Shown one piece after another: positions 8,746 to 17,301 of a stretch of 35,034 bases of DNA; position 1 is the first letter of the stretch, and each line of letters opens with the position of its first letter. Below the pieces are notes generated by a model. The model did no database searches and was not told where the DNA came from. It saw only the letters and a program-made list of their open reading frames with translations. Made by a program: the position numbers and the translations under genes. This DNA comes from Ceratorhiza oryzae-sativae (lineage: Eukaryota; Basidiomycota; Agaricomycetes; Cantharellales; Ceratobasidiaceae), in contig JARWMV010000150.1 of assembly GCA_030998015.1 (NCBI GenBank), positions 1 through 35,034 of the forward strand, written 5' to 3'.

Positions 8746-8943
8746 ACCCGTCCCCTAGAAGTTGTTGCACGTACGTGCAACAATTTCACGCTTGTAGAGG
8801 AGACGTCTGTGTGCGGCTTAAGCCGTACACAGACGGCTCCGAAGCACTCCGCGCTTAGGCCGCCCTGCGGGCGATCAAAGAGCGCGGAGGGGAAGAGGTT
8901 CCCTAGCAGCGTGTACTTGTACACGCTGACGACAGGGTTAGGG
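8746..8943 (-). repeat. Family K composite GC element
   Basis: It starts CCCGTCCCCTAG and ends GACAGGGTTAGGG. Hairpins include GTTGCACGTACGTGCAAC, CGTCTGTGTGCGGCTTAAGC with its partner, a family D core, and AGCGTGTACTTGTACACGCT. Related full or partial copies in either orientation are at 1932, 26325, 26899 and 34381. Confidence 0.8.
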
Positions 8944-9038
8944 TAATAAATACCCTCTTTTGGGTCTTAAAATTTTGGATTTTTTAGATTGGTGTAGAAT
9001 AGCTGACCTAAAAAGTTCCGGAGCTCATCTAACATTTG

Positions 9039-9133
9039 ACCCCCCAAACTAATGCAGCTACGCTGCATTGTTTGGGGGGGTGATAGCCCCCCCAATACGC
9101 TGGCCTTACAGGCTTGGTAACGCATTGGGGGGC
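9039..9133 (+). repeat. Family E element in HEG1 relic
   Basis: Short form lacking CCCGTAGGGCG. TTG is duplicated at both ends; it splits HLT from FEGLEE, the same codons hit at 6685 in the first-half copy. Confidence 0.8.
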
Positions 9134-9210
9134 TATTGAAGGGTTAGAGGAAATTAGAAAAATTAAGTCCGGAATGAACAGAGGTAGAAAACAATAAAAC
9201 TATTTAGTTG

Positions 9211-9606
9211 CAAGATAAATTTGAAACCATGAATTTGATGACAACGGTTAAAAATCACCACACTACAAGCTTATTTAATTTAGGAACTGAGAAATTTCTT
9301 TTTAACTCTATTAGAACTCAAAAATTATTAGTTGTTTTAAGTAAATTATTCGGTAAAAATGTTAAATTGCAATTAGTGAGATTATACAACCCTTTCAAAG
9401 ACAGTAAAATCTTAGCTCAACTTATTGGATTAAATGGTAAAGATTATAAATTCTATAAAATAGAAGATATGCTATTTTCACGAGCAGTCATAAATAAAAA
9501 TTTAAATAGAAATAGTAATCTAATCGAATTTACTCAAATGGCTACTATCCTTAACGGAATTAAAATAAGATTAGCGGGTAGACTTATAACTCAAAACATT
9601 GTACCT
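9211..9606 (+). CDS. rps3: rps3 exon 2
   Basis: Encodes the conserved C-terminal core of Rps3: LSKLFGKNVKLQLVRLYNP, DSKILAQLIGLNGKDYKFYK, and NGIKIRLAGRLITQN, which match the KPVELELVRLHYPY and GIKIRLGGRLLTQ blocks of fungal Rps3. The exon is put between G9210 and T9606 so that it is 132 codons in phase 0. The frame continues in the intron (AECLGKTLEWVKLSN), as in many HEG-bearing group I introns. There are no GC elements inside. The start depends on the end of intron 1 and is less certain than the end. Confidence 0.82.
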
Positions 9607-10068
9607 GCAGAGTGTCTTGGGAAGACACTTGAGTGGGTGAAACTATCAAACTCCGGGGACACCCTAAAGCCTATGGTACCAAGCTATAGTGGAAACACTA
9701 TAAGTGGCTGGAGTAATTACCCAGGTACGGTAACAAGCCATAGGATGAATGAAAATGAAATGGGTTATCGCGGATCTAAATCAGTCTCGCAATCAATCGA
9801 GGCTGTAAAAGAGCAACGAGTAGACGGTAGTTATTGCATTAGACCTACTATAAATACAATGCAATTAAGGTGTACTCTAATGGGTTTCGAAAGAAACTAT
9901 CAATTCAAAATCCCTTCTAACCAGTTAAACAAAGCACTATTTTCTACTTCTATTCAAGAACCTGTTCTAAATCCGTGGTTGGTGTCAGGACTTACCGACG
10001 CAGAGGGCTGCTTTACTATTACAATTAGTCCAAGCTCTAAAATGAAAACTAAATGGAAAGTATCAATA

Positions 10069-10320
10069 CCCCGCTTATCGGCTAAAATCTTAGGTGTAAC
10101 CCAAGATTTCAGCCGATGCGCGTAGACCCGAGGGGTTTGGTTATCGAGGCCGCGTTCGCGGCGAGGTATTGCGAGGTACCCTGGAACTTTCAGTTCCAGG
10201 GTACCTCGGAATCAGACGCCGCGCGCACGCCAGGGCCGCCTTGGCTTGATTATTGACCTTAAGGTCAATATGAGCCAAGCTTGCTTGGCTTAAGCCAGGG
10301 CGTTCGCAGGCGTGCACGGG
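10069..10320 (+). repeat. Family B element in rps3-i2 HEG, TCAATA duplication
   Basis: 252 nt, flanked by TCAATA at 10063-10068 and 10321-10326. The left end is a variant (CCCCGCTTATCGGC and the hairpin AAATCTTAGG...CCCAAGATTT) instead of the usual GCTTAGGGTCAACC module. It interrupts the HEG after WKVSI. Confidence 0.88.
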
Positions 10321-10548
10321 TCAATAAGTTTTTCAATGAATTTACATATTAAGGATATGGCTTTATTAGAAAAATTGAGATACACATTAGGTGTAGGTAC
10401 AATCAGAACATCTAAAAATGGCTTGGCGATGTTTTCTGTGACGTCTGTTAAAGGATTGCAAGTAATTGTTGATCATTTTGACAAATATCCACTTATTTCA
10501 GCCAAGTCAATTGACTTTTTAATATTTAAACAATGTTTTGAAATCATA

Positions 10549-10969
10549 CCCCCCGCTTAGGGTCAACCAGCATTGTATTTATATATAAATACATGCTGTT
10601 GACCCGTGGGTATGGTTATCGAGGCCGCGTTCGCGGCGAGGTATTGCGAGGTACCCTGGAACTTTCAGTTCCAGGGTACCTCGGAATCAGACGCCGCGCG
10701 CACGCCAGGGCCGCCTTGGCTTGATTATTGACCTTAAGGTCAATATGAGCCAAGCTTGCTTGGCTTAAGCCAAGGCGTTCGCAGGCGTGCACGGGTCCCG
10801 CCGGCGTTAGAGGGAATCCTAAAGATTCCCTCGTAGAAAATGACGACCGTTCGTCATTTTCAGCCGGCGGCTAAATATCGATATTATGCCGCGCACTAGC
10901 AATCGCAAACGGTTGCGATTGCTCACGTTGGTTGGTGGGACAAGTCCCACCAGCAACTAACGCGCGCGG
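10549..10969 (+). repeat. Composite family B plus family A
   Basis: 10549-10797 is a standard B element preceded by TCATA; 10798-10969 is a 172-nt A element. Family A structure: ends CCGC...GCGG; left arm CCGCCGGCG to AGCCGGCGG with inner hairpins GGGAATC-CTAAA-GATTCCC and GAAAATGACG-CGTCATTTTC; an AT linker with ATATCGATAT; right arm GCCGCGC to GCGCGCGG with AGCAATCGCAAACGGTTGCG and GGTGGGACAAGTCCCACC. After removal the HEG reads EII-KHLTSEG. Confidence 0.88.
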
Positions 10970-11280
10970 AAACATTTGACATCGGAAGGTATGTTAAGTT
11001 TAGTAGCTTTAAGAAGTTCTCTAAACTGGGGTCTTTCCGATAGCTTGAAAAAAGCTTTCCCAAATATTGTTCCTGTTAATAGACCTAATTATGTTTTTAA
11101 AGGTATCAGTGACCCAAATTGGCTGGCTGGATTTGCCAGTGGTGAAAGCTCCTTCCAAATTATTACTAGCCCATCTAATTCGGTTGCTAATGCGGTCGAT
11201 AACGTAAGGTTGAAATTTAGCATAATTTTAAATATTAGAGAGAAGGACCTTATTGAAGGGATAGCTCTTTTCTTAAAGTC

Positions 11281-11662
11281 CCGCCGGCGTTAGAGGGAAT
11301 CCTAAAGATTCCCTCGTAGAAAATGACGACCGTTCGTCATTTTCAGCCGGCGGCTAAATATCGATATTATGCCGCGCACTAGCAATCGCAAACGGTTGCG
11401 ATTGCTCACGTTGGTTGGTGGGACAAGTCCCACCAGCAACTAACGCGCGCGGGCCCCCGCTCTATCGGCTAAAATCTTAGGTGTAACCCAAGATTTCAGC
11501 CGCCCTGCCTAGAGAACTGCGCTTTAGCGCACGTCTTGGCAGGGGTAATAAAGCGGAGGGTCAACGACCCGTGGGCATTGTTAACGAGGCCGCGTTCGCG
11601 GCGAGCCGCGCGCACGCCAGGGCCGCCTTGGCAAGCCAAGGCGTTCGCAGGCGTGCACGGGT
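11281..11662 (+). repeat. Composite family A plus B-prime
   Basis: 11281-11452 family A, then a B-prime unit with CGGCTAAAATCTTAGG and module J (CTGCCTAGAGAACTGCGC). Cuts the HEG after ALFLK. Confidence 0.85.
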
Positions 11663-11732
11663 CATACTGAATTGGTAGATCCTTCAGTAGTAACTATTTC
11701 TAAGAGTTATTACATTTCAGGTGAAACCGTCG

Positions 11733-11809
11733 ACCCCCCAAACTGCTATTCCTTGACAATTCCTTAGGAAATGTCAAGGATTGATGTTTGGGGGGCAGAC
11801 GTCAATCTC
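11733..11809 (+). repeat. Short family E element, CCGTCG duplication
   Basis: 77 nt flanked by CCGTCG (11727-11732 and 11810-11815). Its inner hairpin is TCCTTGACAATTCCTTAGGA...TGTCAAGGA rather than the usual GCAGC core. Almost the same element and the same flank occur at 25391, so either the flanks moved along or the target was shared. Confidence 0.82.
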
Positions 11810-12098
11810 CCGTCGGTATACAAATTACTAAATTTTTAGATGTTGTTAATTTAATAATACCATTTTTCGAAAAGTATGGAATAGTCGGAATTAAAAGCTT
11901 AGACTTTATTGATTTTAAAAAAGCAGCTGACATTATTAAAAGTAAGAAGCATCGAAGTCCTGAAGGTTTCAATGAAATCTTAAAATTAAAATCAGGTATG
12001 AATCGAAACAGAGAATGGTAATTATTAATTTTAAACTTGCTAATTTTTTGATTTTGTTCTAATAACCCACAGCCAATCTTAGGATGAAATGGAAGGAT

Positions 12099-12154
12099 CC
12101 AAAACCACCCCCAAACAATGCAGCGTAGCTGCACATGTTTGGGGGTGTTTTTGG
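12099..12154. repeat. Hairpin just before rps3 exon 3
   Basis: CCAAAACCACCCCCAAACA...TGTTTGGGGGTGTTTTTGG around GCAGCGTAGCTGC, located 46 bases before exon 3. Similar hairpins are at 14802 and 16525. Confidence 0.75.
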
Positions 12155-12200
12155 AAACATTTTTGGATTAATATCTTTGTTCAACTGTATGATAAATTTG

Positions 12201-12350
12201 AACGCCATGAAAAATACGGTGACTTTTGTTGAAAGAGGAGGATTCGCAAAAGGATATAACAACCTAAGTGATTGCTCAACATTTACTGCTAAAAATAAAT
12301 TAGGTACTTATTCAGTTAAAGTATGGCTTTCTCATAAAGTAACTAACTAG
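12201..12350 (+). CDS. rps3: rps3 exon 3 (C-terminus)
   Basis: Encodes the last 49 residues: NAMKNTVTFVERGGFAKGYN, then DCSTFTAKNKLGTYSVKVWL and SHKVTN with stop. This matches the Rps3 tail (F-SKNKRGAFSITVxxGH). With exons 1 and 2 it gives a protein of about 362 residues, a normal size for fungal mitochondrial Rps3. There is no GC element in it. Confidence 0.82.
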   Translation, partial: NAMKNTVTFVERGGFAKGYNNLSDCSTFTAKNKLGTYSVKVWLSHKVTN

Positions 12351-12531
12351 CCCATAATAAGTTTTTGGCTTCAGCCCTGAAGGGCTCCTAACCCGACCGT
12401 GACCCTTGGGCAGCGCTCTTTGATCGCGCCTTTAGGCGCGGCCTAAGCGCTGAACGCACGCGAGGATTGGAGTCCGGAGAGGGCCCGGTCAGCCCAAATT
12501 TCGATCTAATTTAAATTACAGCCTTAAATAT

Positions 12532-12868
12532 CCGCCGGCGTTAGAGGGAATCCTAAAGATTCCCTCGTAGAAAATGACGACCGTTCGTCATTTTCAGCCG
12601 GCGGCTAAATATCGATATTATGCCGCGCACTAGCAATCGCAAACGGTTGCGATTGCTCACGTTGGTTGGTGGGACAAGTCCCACCAGCAACTAACGCGCG
12701 CGGGCCCCCGCTCTATCGGCTAAAATCTTAGGTGTAACCCAAGATTTCAGCCGCTAAAGCGGAGGGTCAACGACCCGTGGGCATTGTTAACGAGGCCGCG
12801 TTCGCGGCGAGCCGCGCGCACGCCAGGGCCGCCTTGGCAAGCCAAGGCGTTCGCAGGCGTGCACGGGT
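12532..12868 (+). repeat. Composite family A plus B-prime (without module J)
   Basis: Family A at 12532-12703 followed by a B-prime unit that lacks the CTGCCTAG module J present at 11505. AAATAT occurs next to both ends. Confidence 0.82.
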
Positions 12869-12940
12869 AATAAATATAAGAAATAAAAATTCAAGCCTCT
12901 CCCCTTTCGGATGGTGGCGTGTGCTACACAACAACCGTTG

Positions 12941-13047
12941 ACCCCCCAAACTGATGCAGCTATGCTGCATTGTTTGGGGGGGTAATGGCACTCCCAATAC
13001 GCTGGCCCGTAGGGCGTGCCTTACAGGCTTGGTAACGCATTGGGAGG
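12941..13047 (+). repeat. Family E element, CCGTTG duplication
   Basis: 107 nt flanked by CCGTTG at 12935-12940 and 13048-13053. Confidence 0.88.
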
Positions 13048-13082
13048 CCGTTGAATAGGGGATCATATTAGGTACTTGGATT

Positions 13083-13124
13083 TAATCTTAGTTACGAGGC
13101 TAACTTCTACTAAAAGTTTTTTTC
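13083..13124 (+). terminator. Terminator-like hairpin plus T-run, copy 1
   Basis: TAATCTTAGTTACGAGGCTA then AACTTCTACTAAAAGTT followed by a run of T. The same block is at 27440 and 33779. AACTTTT-ACT-AAAAGTT followed by seven T looks like an intrinsic terminator or a 3' processing signal, but that role is inference. Confidence 0.4.
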
Positions 13125-13223
13125 TTGCTTTCACTGTCGTAGCATGTATTAATGTAAGCCACGACAGGGGCAGCCCCTGAGTAGCTGGTGGAATAAATCG
13201 TAGGATTAGAACAGAGTTTAATC

Positions 13224-13452
13224 ACCCTCGAGAATCGATGTAGATTTGCCTTCGCAAATCATTCGATTCTCGGCGAGGTATTGCGAGGTACCCTGGAACT
13301 TTAAGTTCCAGGGTACCTCGGAATCAGACGCCGGCCGCGCTGGGGACGCCCGAAATGCACCTTTACGGTGGTTTTGGGCCCTAGTGCCCCCCCAAGTGGG
13401 GGGTCAATGGCGCCACAAGTTTTGTGGCGCGCATTGCAATCATTGGGGGTCC
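13224..13452. repeat. Composite palindrome (B-type hairpins plus E-type end)
   Basis: CCCTCGAGAATCGATGTAG with its partner CGATTCTCGG, the GAGGTACCCTGGAAC arm, GGCCGCGCTGGGGACGCCCG, and a family E type end. A closely related composite is at 24214. Confidence 0.75.
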
Positions 13453-13708
13453 ATTTCCATCCATTATGGGAAAGGGTCGACGGTAATATTAGCTGTCTTT
13501 AAAAACCATTTAAAATAAGAACAATCAAACCTTCAACCCCTCCCCACCCAGCCACAATGATTGAGTGTGGCTGTTACCTGACCAATCTCTTTACCTCTAC
13601 GGAATGGATGGCTAGGCTATCCCGCCACAGGTAGCAACCCTATAGCAGCCTGTGTCGGTGTCTCCTGAGAGACTGCCAGTGCGAGCCTTTTATTTTAGTC
13701 GATCATAA

Positions 13709-13805
13709 CCCCAAATTGGGGGTGTAGATTTGCCTGCGCAAATCACCCCCAATTTAGGAGTCCTCAGCGCTTAGGCCGCGCCTAAAGGCGCGATCAGAGA
13801 GTTGG
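13709..13805 (-). repeat. Family C element upstream of nad2
   Basis: Full copy in reverse orientation ending 40 bases before the nad2 start codon, so it is part of any nad2 5' leader. Confidence 0.82.
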
Positions 13806-13845
13806 AATTAGTTATGATTTCTAGGCTTGGTAATCTCGACGGTTA

Positions 13846-14500
13846 ATGCTTTTTGCTTGTATTCTAACTTATATAATAGCCATTGCGCTACCTTCTCTTC
13901 GAATATCTCCTTTATTATTAAATCGAATAGCATCTATAGCTTTATTTTATGCCGCGGCATTGTCATTTAATGTCGTTTATATTCAGTCAATTGGATCTGG
14001 TGTAGGTATCTTTAGTGGTCTATTCCATGTGACTTTAATAAGTCAAAGCATCGAAATATTATTTTATATACTCGGTGCTATAATTCTTATGCCCTGGTCA
14101 CCTTCTGAACCATCTCAAATTAAAGAGTATTCTTTAGTGATATTGTTTACTGTTTTAGGGGGTTCTTTACTAATTTCCAGTGGTGATCTTATTTCAATGT
14201 ATTTAAGTATTGAATTGCAATCTTTTGCTGTTTATGTTTTAGCAAGTATCTATAGAGACTCCGAATCAGCTACTTCAGCCGGATTAAAATATTTTTTACT
14301 TGGTGGTTTATCATCATGTTTAATTTTATTAGGGAGCGGTCTAATTTATACTTACACAGGTTTAACTAACTTAGAAAATATTTTTACTTTAATTTCTGTA
14401 TCTGAAGGACACAACTTAGTACAAGGTATTGTATTAGGTTTAGTATTAACAGGTGTTGGATTCTTATTTAAAGTTGCTGCTGCACCATTCCATAACTGGT
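13846..14500 (+). CDS. nad2: nad2 exon 1 (NADH dehydrogenase subunit 2)
   Basis: Subunit 2 of respiratory complex I, an antiporter-like proton channel of the inner membrane. The ATG at 13846 follows an in-frame TAA, so it is the only sensible start. The exon shows many hydrophobic helices and conserved blocks: [20 protein letters not shown] (E in a helix as in all Nad2), [18 protein letters not shown], and [18 protein letters not shown]14500 is the last base: TGG-T joined to CT-CCT-GAC of exon 2 gives W-S-P-D, matching the conserved FHxWxPDVY. Free of GC elements. Confidence 0.95.
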
Positions 14501-14699
14501 CTTAAGGCCCTCTGGTCGACAGAGAAATTTTACTATATGCTGGAAGTACTCCAATCAGTTTACCACTTACTTGGAGTTAATCAGCAGGGCTGCAATAATT
14601 TAGCGTCCCTCAGAGACTTCACGTAAAAAATTTATGTAAATAAATTAAGATAAAGTCCACCTATGTTCGAAAAATAATCAAGGGGAGTATTTAACTCTC

Positions 14700-14887
14700 A
14701 CTCGAGAATGCATGTAGATTTGGCGTCCCATCAATGGGACACCAAATCATGCACTCTCGGCCGCGCCGGCCGCGCTGGGGACGCCCGAAATGCGCTTTAT
14801 ACCTCCAAAACCACCCCCAAACAATGCAGCGTAGCTGCACATGTTTGGAGGTGTTTTTGGAAACCATTCGGGCGGTCCCAACGCGAC
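14700..14887. repeat. Composite palindrome in nad2 intron 1
   Basis: GGCGTCCCATCAATGGGAC hairpin inside a CGAGAATGCATGTAGATTTG frame, then GGCCGCGCTGGGGACGCCCG with a nested CCAAAACCACCCCC hairpin and its closing arm CGGGCGGTCCCA. A hairpin inserted in the loop of another. Confidence 0.75.
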
Positions 14888-15529
14888 GGTATGTAATAGA
14901 AAATTGTTAGTCTAAGTAATAACCACAAATTTTAGGGTGCCCAAAATGACTAAAAGAGATGGTAACATCAATTTTTAGTAGTCTAATTCGGTCAACCTTG
15001 TCTGCAAGGTAGCTAATCGAATCCCTCCAAGATTTGTTTCTTGTTCTTTTCTCTCTTGGTACTTTGAAAAGTGCCAAATTTAAATATAAATAAAAATTTA
15101 TTTTGTTTTGTCTTAAGGCAAAGAATTATTACTTAAACAATTTCCAATTATGTTACAATTATTTATTAATACTCCATTTTATTGGATTAGTGGTGATTTA
15201 TATTCTGTTAATTGATTTCAATTTTAGTGTCTTTAGTGAGCTATTTAATGAAATTACAATGTATCAGCTTTTACTTTCTTCTATGCTGCCAATCAAACCA
15301 CGAAGATTGACTAAGAAAGAACAAGAAGCTTTTTCACTTCCTAGTGATATGAAAGAAATTCTTGTTGGTTTACTTCTGGGAGATCTTCTTGGCCGATTCC
15401 GGTACGGGAAAGCCAGATTTGTTTTTAAACAAGGTCTTGTTCATGAAGCTTATCTTCTTCATTTGTACGATTTATTCGAAAGCTATTGCCCAAGCGCCCC
15501 TAAAATTGCTAAAAGCTTACCTTACCGTC

Positions 15530-15977
15530 GCGCTGGGACGCCCGAATGGATGCCCGTAGACCCCCAATGATGCAATTAGGGGCCACTTAAAATAGCAAAG
15601 CTATTTTAGAGGCCCCGTAATTGCTTCATTTGGGGGGTGGATGCCCCCCAAACAATGCAGCGTAGCTGCACATGTTTGGGGGGCACTAGGGCTGCGCCCC
15701 GTGGGTGTGGTTATCGAGGCCGCGAAGCGGCGAGCGCGCGCACGCCAGGGCCGCCTTGGCTTCCCCCCCATCACAGGTGGGAGGGTATTCACCCTTCCCA
15801 CCTGTGACGGGGGGGGAAGCCAAGGCGTTCGCAGGCGTGCACGGGTCACCTTTTCGGGCGTCCCAGCGCGGCCGGCGTCTGATTCCGAGGTACCCTGGAA
15901 CTTAAAGTTCCAGGGTACCTCGCAATACCTCGCCGAGAATCGATGATTTGCGAAGGCAAATCTACATCGATTCTCGA
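15530..15977. repeat. Long nested composite palindrome
   Basis: About 448 nt with near-symmetric ends: GTCGCGCTGGGACGCCCG on the left and CGGGCGTCCCAGCGCGG inside right. It holds E-type hairpins, the unique long hairpin CCCCCATCACAGGTGGGAGG facing CCTTCCCACCTGTGACGGGG, a GAGGTACCCTGGAAC arm and an ATCGATGATTTGCG hairpin. Several modules are nested. Confidence 0.78.
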
Positions 15978-16119
15978 GGGTTATAAAACTGGTAAAATAT
16001 ATAGTTCTATCCTTTTTAGCACATATACGTTGCCTTGCTTTAACGAGTTATATGGGTTATTTTATATATCAAACAAAAAGGTAGTTCCTAGCACTATAGG
16101 GGAATTATTGACACCTTTG

Positions 16120-16227
16120 ACCCCCCAAACTGATGCAGCTATGCTGCATTGTTTGGGGGGGGTAAAGGCTCTCCCAATACGTTGGCCCGTAGGGCGTGCC
16201 TTACAGGCTTGGTAACGCATTGGGAGG
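16120..16227 (+). repeat. Family E element, CCTTTG duplication
   Basis: CCTTTG at 16114-16119 and 16228-16233. Same codon position as the insertion at 7994 in another HEG, so it is either a preferred target or an ancestral insertion. Confidence 0.9.
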
Positions 16228-16445
16228 CCTTTGGCTTTAGCTTACTGAATAGCTGATGACGGTAGCTGGAATAAATCTTGCAAATATACCGTATTATGTA
16301 CGGATTCTTTCTCATTAGCAGAAATTGAACTTTTAGTTGAAGGTTTAAATAATAAGTTTAATTTAAAATGCTACAAGTCAAGTCAAAAAACAGGAGGAAC
16401 TGTTTACAGAATTATAATTCCCGCTTATTCAATACCTGATTTACA

Positions 16446-16588
16446 GCCCGTAGGGCCCAAAACCACCGTAAAGGTAGTTTTTCCAAAACCAAGTTTTTCC
16501 AAAACCAAGTTTTTCCAAAACCAAGTTTTTCCAAAACCACCCCCAAACAATGCAGCGTAGCTGCACATGTTTGGGGGTGTTTTTGGAA
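16446..16588. repeat. Hairpin with four short tandem repeats
   Basis: GCCCGTAGGGC, then about four tandem copies of a 16-base unit TTTTTCCAAAACCAAG (roughly 16477-16540), then the hairpin CACCCCCAAACAATGCAGCG with its partner. The tandem array is unique in this window and may come from slippage at the hairpin base. Confidence 0.75.
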
Positions 16589-16714
16589 ACTTATTAGCGC
16601 CGCACATGCCACCTATGATGCGACATAAAATAGGTTTGTAGATTAAAATTCATTATCTTTAACAACTAACCCCCTCTTTATTATTCACTGCATTAAATAT
16701 TCGAACTTAGGATG

Positions 16715-17301
16715 CTCCTGACGTGTATAATGATGTACCTACAATAGTTACAACTTGGTTAACAGTTATGCCTAAAATTACTATTTTAATTTTCTTATTA
16801 GATTTACAAAGTGGATCCATAATCGCAAGTTTACCTATAATTGAGGCATCAGTGCCTGCATTTATAACAGATTTAGGCGCCACACATGGTGCAGATTTCT
16901 ATGTGTTTAAAAATTTACTATTAATATGTTCAGTTCTTTCACTAATCATAGGTACAGTTGTTGGGCTAGCTCAACATAAAATTAAAAGATTGTTAGCTTA
17001 TAGTACTATCTCTCACGTAGGGTTCTTACTTCTATCTTTGGCTATAAACACAGAACAATCATTAGAATCATTTTTATTCTATCTTGTTCAATATTCATTA
17101 ACTAATGTTAATACATTCTTTATTTTATTAGCCTTTGGGTATGTTATATTTGGGGCTAAAGCTCAAGATAAAAATAAATCAAATACTGTAAATTTACAAA
17201 ATACCTCAGACATTGAGCTAATTTCGGATCTTAAAGGACAATTTTTCAACCAACCTGTGTTAAGTTTAAGTTTTGCCGTCTGCTTGTTTTCCATGGCTGG
17301 T
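16715..17301 (+). CDS. nad2: nad2 exon 2
   Basis: Continues nad2: [40 protein letters not shown] with the conserved Lys/Arg pair of the antiporter fold, and [10 protein letters not shown]. Ends [17 protein letters not shown]17301 is the last exon base; joining to GTA-CCA-CCA of exon 3 gives SMAG-VPPLLGF, the expected Nad2 sequence. The frame runs on into a GIY-YIG HEG. A diverged copy of the last 18 codons lies at 18796-18849. Confidence 0.93.

Larger units (their letters stand above)
8719..9197 (+). pseudogene. HEG1 second-half C-terminal relic
   Basis: The frame reads LSDKIIPF, then a 198-nt GC element, then NKYPLLGLKILDFLDWCRIA, DLKSSGAHLT, a family E element, and FEGLEEIRKIKSGMNRGRKQ with TAA at 9195-9197. 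This is the standard C-terminus of a two-motif LAGLIDADG protein whose first half is at 5666-6964. The second LAGLIDADG helix itself is missing, apparently lost when the HEG2 segment entered. Confidence 0.75.
5531..9210 (+). other. rps3 group I intron 1 with nested HEGs
   Basis: Group I intron whose core is translated as part of the HEG frame: CTATCAAACTCCGGGGAC, GCAACGAGTAGACGG and AAGGTGTACTCTAATGGG are shared almost exactly with rps3 intron 2. The 3.7 kb length comes from one LAGLIDADG HEG split open by a second HEG, plus at least ten GC elements. The 3' end is set at G9210, just past the HEG stop at 9195-9197. Confidence 0.75.
9607..12021 (+). pseudogene. Two-motif LAGLIDADG endonuclease in rps3 intron 2, broken by GC elements
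   Basis: All parts of a double LAGLIDADG enzyme are present in order. The frame runs on from exon 2: MNENEMGYRGSKS, VKEQRVDGSYC, LNPWLVSGLTDAEGCF (first motif), then after family B SMNLHIKDMALLEKLRYTLG, VDHFDKYPLISAKSIDFLIF, after B plus A LTSEGMLSLVALRSSLNWGL, DPNWLAGFASGESSF (second motif), after A plus B-prime ELVDPSVVTISKSYY, after E VGIQITKFLDVVNLIIPFFE, and EILKLKSGMNRNREW then TAA. The four insertion sites cut it into five pieces. Little protein sequence seems lost, so the elements arrived recently compared with the HEG. Confidence 0.82.
9607..12200 (+). other. rps3 group I intron 2
   Basis: Starts with a P2-like GTGTCTTGGGAAGACAC and the same core as intron 1 (CTATCAAACTCCGGGGAC, GAGCAACGAGTAGACGG, AAGGTGTACTCTAATGGG). 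It ends at G12200 so that exon 3 starts AAC-GCC-ATG. The near-identical cores of the two rps3 introns suggest a common ancestor at two sites of the same gene. Confidence 0.75.
12351..13845. other. Spacer between rps3 and nad2, with a structured stretch
   Basis: No protein gene. 12372-12496 looks like a structural RNA interrupted by a family C-like palindrome at 12412-12453: outside that insert GGGCT pairs with AGCCC and GACCG with CGGTC. I cannot identify it; it is not a clear tRNA. 13128-13224 holds ACTGTCGTAGCATGT...ACGACAGGGGCAGCCCC, resembling 2528-2575. 13540-13690 is another moderately GC stretch with local hairpins and no recognised family. Confidence 0.45.
15259..16641 (+). pseudogene. 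LAGLIDADG homing endonuclease in nad2 intron 1, broken by GC elements
   Basis: LLLGD/ADDGS-type LAGLIDADG enzyme: MYQLLLSSMLPIKPRRLTKK, MKEILVGLLLGDLLGRFRYG, FKQGLVHEAYLLHLYDLFES, a long composite insert (15530-15977), YTLPCFNELYGLFYISNKKV, family E (16120), LALAYWIADDGSW, FSLAEIELLVEGLNNKFNLK, a tandem-repeat insert, then AAHMPPMMRHKIGL and TAG. The W of LAYWIADDG is written TGA (16245-16247), the next W TGG. The frame is open upstream of the ATG at 15259. Sequence is nearly complete, but the inserts prevent plain translation. Confidence 0.82.
14501..16714 (+). other. nad2 group I intron 1
   Basis: The group I core is near the 5' end: ATATGCTGGAAGTACTCC (P3 region), TTAATCAGCAGGGCTGC (P4), CAGAGACTTCACG and AAGATAAAGTCC (P7 strands). 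The HEG lies 3' of the core. T before and G16714 at the end fit group I splicing. Confidence 0.85.

Noticed and set aside
10549..10969. Repeated palindromes as a CRISPR array
   Set aside because: Copies are scattered over 30 kb, in both orientations, with no regular spacers; the context is mitochondrial.
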